Origin: Microthyrium microscopicum
Lineage: Eukaryota; Ascomycota; Dothideomycetes; Microthyriales; Microthyriaceae
DNA: 64,000 bases
Assembly (NCBI GenBank): GCA_010405405.1
Contig: MU004242.1
Coordinates: forward strand, 596,748 to 660,747
Reading direction: 5' to 3'
Part shown: one piece after another, positions 61,905 through 64,000 of the stretch
Layout of the letters: every line of letters starts with the position of its first letter
How positions within the stretch are numbered: position 1 is the stretch's first letter
Made by a program: the position numbers and the translations under genes
Notes under the pieces: model-generated
Told to the model about the DNA's origin: nothing
The model's input: only the letters and a program-made list of their open reading frames with translations
Databases searched by the model: none

Positions 61905-64000
61905 GATCAATCGCAGAACTTCTTCTTCCGGTTACAGCTTCAAGCAAGAAATGCCGAGACCAGCAAAGATTGGAAGTATGTATTCGTAGGAGTCGAGAAT
62001 AAGAGAGAGGCTAGATCAGGCAATGGAATGGAACTTGGATTTGGCGAAAGACTTTGACGGCGAGGATGCGCGACGAAGTTTGAACTAGCAGGGGAGAGTA
62101 TTGTCGGGGTAGAGAATGGAGGGGATTGGACAACCTAGTAGAATCAGAGTTAGCGTGAGGTGCAACGTCTAGCAGCGGGAGCATGTGAATTATAGGGCTA
62201 GTGTACACGAGAAATTCAAGCAGAGGTTGTAATCATACGGTACGATGTGGGGTAGAAGAGGAAGAGCGCTGTGAGGACCAGTAGCGGAACTGGATAGTTC
62301 TGGACTTGACTGATGTTGCGGGAGCGCTTGTAGACTTGCTCTGAAGTCTGGCGACACCTTCGCGACTAAAAGGATCTGAGGGAGAAAAGGAGAGGTAAGG
62401 CACAAGATTGGCCAGGACTAGTCAGGAGGCCTTTGACGAATGCAAGTGCTGCTGGGATAGGGGTGTGGGGTGGCAGGCTTGGTGTACAGGGAGATGTGAA
62501 TGGTGTTGGAGCAAGCAACCTTGAAAGCTTGGAGGCTTGGAAGCTTGCAGAGCGGCGAGAAGGCAAGGTTTTGAAGAAGTAGGATGGATGTAGTGGGAAA
62601 GGAGTAGTAGGTAGAGGTAAAGGAAGGTTAAGGAATTTGAAGGTGTATCTGAATAAGAAAAGGCAGATAGATAGGCCAAGAAGGGTAAGCGAGAATGAAA
62701 GACTGGAGTTGGAGTGTAGGACCACGAGTTGTAGAGTCGCAGCCGCCCTTTTCGGAAATTCGGATCTCTACCCACTCCTGCCACGAGGAGTCTGTGTGCC
62801 TAATTGGCAAGAGCGTATGGAATTTCTCCAAATCTGGAAGCCGCGACTCGGAGCATTGGCTCGTGGTTCTTCGCTCAACCGCGTGGATACGAGGTACAGT
62901 GTGCAATGTGCTATGCATACGATGGAGGAACTGTTGTGCGAAAGGCGTGGAAAAACGTACGGTGGCTCTGATCGATTGGATGGAATCAAATTGGAACCGA
63001 CAAGAGGTGGCACAGAATGTGACGATACGAACGACAGGGTCTCTGCGGCAAGACTGCGATGAAAGTGGACAATCTTGGACGGTCAGCGGCGGTGTACGGA
63101 GACTGTTGTTGCAATTGATGCTCAACTTGTTGGTGAGGAATACTAAGTATGGAGTAGTATGTGTCTGAGCTCAGCAAGACATGAAAGATCAAGGGGTGGC
63201 TGAAGGAGGGGTTGAAGACAGATGGGGCCCATCAAGGACTGACTATCACAACAGGAATTGTTTCCAGTAGAATAGAATGCAACAGCTGTAAGAAAAAGGC
63301 ACAAGAGGCTGAAACTTGTCGTGGGTGAGGAGGTGTAGAGTGATTGAGGGGTGGAAGGAAGTTGTGGGGAGACTGAGACTGAGAGTAGAGAGAGAGAAGC
63401 GAAAACTCTAGAAGTGGAATCAAACAATTGCAAAGAAGAGCTAGGCCTTGTCACAGTACCGCTATAGTCCACTACTGTATCAGTTGCTCGTGCATCTAGC
63501 GAGAGTCGGTTTAATGTTGATCCAATTGACTGTCCTGCATTTGCTGCTGTCTGCTTTTCAACTGGCTCGTTGGGCCATTGCTCTGGACTCTCGCACTAAT
63601 GCTGCTTCGTCAAGCTTGATGCGAACCTCATGCTGACTTTAGCCTTGGGAAGTTCGGATACCACGACTTTTGCCCAAGATTGGTTCTTATTCTGACCTCG
63701 ACTAAAACGCGGCTAGCTTACAGAAGTCATACATCTAGTCGAACCTGTGGATCCCATCGGATAGAAACAGTACCTTACCCGCTTACCTCTAATGTTTCTC
63801 AACGATACCAAGCAGGCTGGTTATCATTGGTGGGCATGTCTTCTTATTCTACTTACCGACCACTCAGCTGTTAATAAATAAAAGCAATCTTCCCAGCTTC
63901 GGCGTGAGCCAATGACTCTCTGATATTGTGGTTGTTCGATACAGTACAATCGATCTCCCCTAATGCCTTTGGCGTAGCTCAACGGTCACGCTTCACCAAA
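61905..64000. other. Long ras2 upstream region
   Basis: On the minus strand about 62000-63450 is strongly C/T-rich, typical of long fungal leaders and promoters. Overlapping open frames there are low-complexity. The final 30 bases are discussed under rejected items. No gene is recognised. Confidence 0.5.

Noticed and set aside
62366-63472. Several minus-strand ORFs of 63-165 codons upstream of ras2
   Set aside because: They are Ser/Pro/Leu-rich translations of a C/T-rich leader in overlapping frames, with no recognisable domain.
63968-64000. tRNA-like start (GGCGTAGCTCAACGGT) at the window end
   Set aside because: It resembles an acceptor/D-arm beginning but is cut by the window edge, so neither anticodon nor pairing can be checked.
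1-64000. CRISPR arrays, operons, ribosome-binding sites
   Set aside because: The window is fungal; no regularly spaced repeats were seen and bacterial signals do not apply.

Overview
This is nuclear DNA of a filamentous ascomycete (Pezizomycotina). Genes are broken by many short introns of about 45 to 65 bases with GT(A/G)-type donors. The gene set is fungal: Rpn12, Tps2, Vac14, a Sur7/PalI-like protein, Ras2 and fungal lysophospholipase. Two transposons carry the C-to-T decay of repeat-induced point mutation (RIP), which is typical of this group. The class or genus cannot be fixed from the sequence alone.

Layout. 1-11.7 kb: a VOC protein cut by the window edge, a PC4/Sub1 coactivator, a BRCT protein, an acidic Ser-rich protein, a HAD hydrolase and a large conserved fungal protein of unknown role. 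11.9-21.9 kb: an accessory-looking block, all on the minus strand, with three genes of one unrecognised family (12.1, 13.5 and 16.8 kb), a frameshifted F-box gene and an RBR ubiquitin ligase. Two copies of one small inverted-repeat element lie at 8.8 and 21.9 kb. 22.2-29.0 kb: a complete Tad-like LINE destroyed by RIP, with an 11-bp target-site duplication and a short-repeat tail. 30.1-44 kb: a Vps4-like AAA ATPase whose front end holds ZZ-like zinc fingers, a tRNA-Pro, a quinone oxidoreductase, dihydrolipoamide dehydrogenase, Rpn12, a secreted alpha/beta hydrolase and Tps2. 44.85-47.99 kb: a complete RIP-damaged Mutator-like element (MULE) with 75-bp terminal inverted repeats and a 9-bp target-site duplication, sitting between the divergent TPS2 and VAC14 promoters. 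48-64 kb: Vac14, a gene-poor stretch with a MITE and a hydrolase relic, lysophospholipase, a Sur7-like membrane protein, a GPI-anchored PLC-like protein, a zinc-finger-like protein, a possible unannotated small gene, and Ras2.

Most of the conserved genes are independent housekeeping units rather than a pathway. The most unusual material is the 12-21 kb paralog/F-box/RBR block, the ZZ-AAA fusion, and the contrast between two-strand RIP in the LINE and one-strand RIP in the MULE. Exon joins given here were read by eye and checked for reading frame and splice-site consensus.
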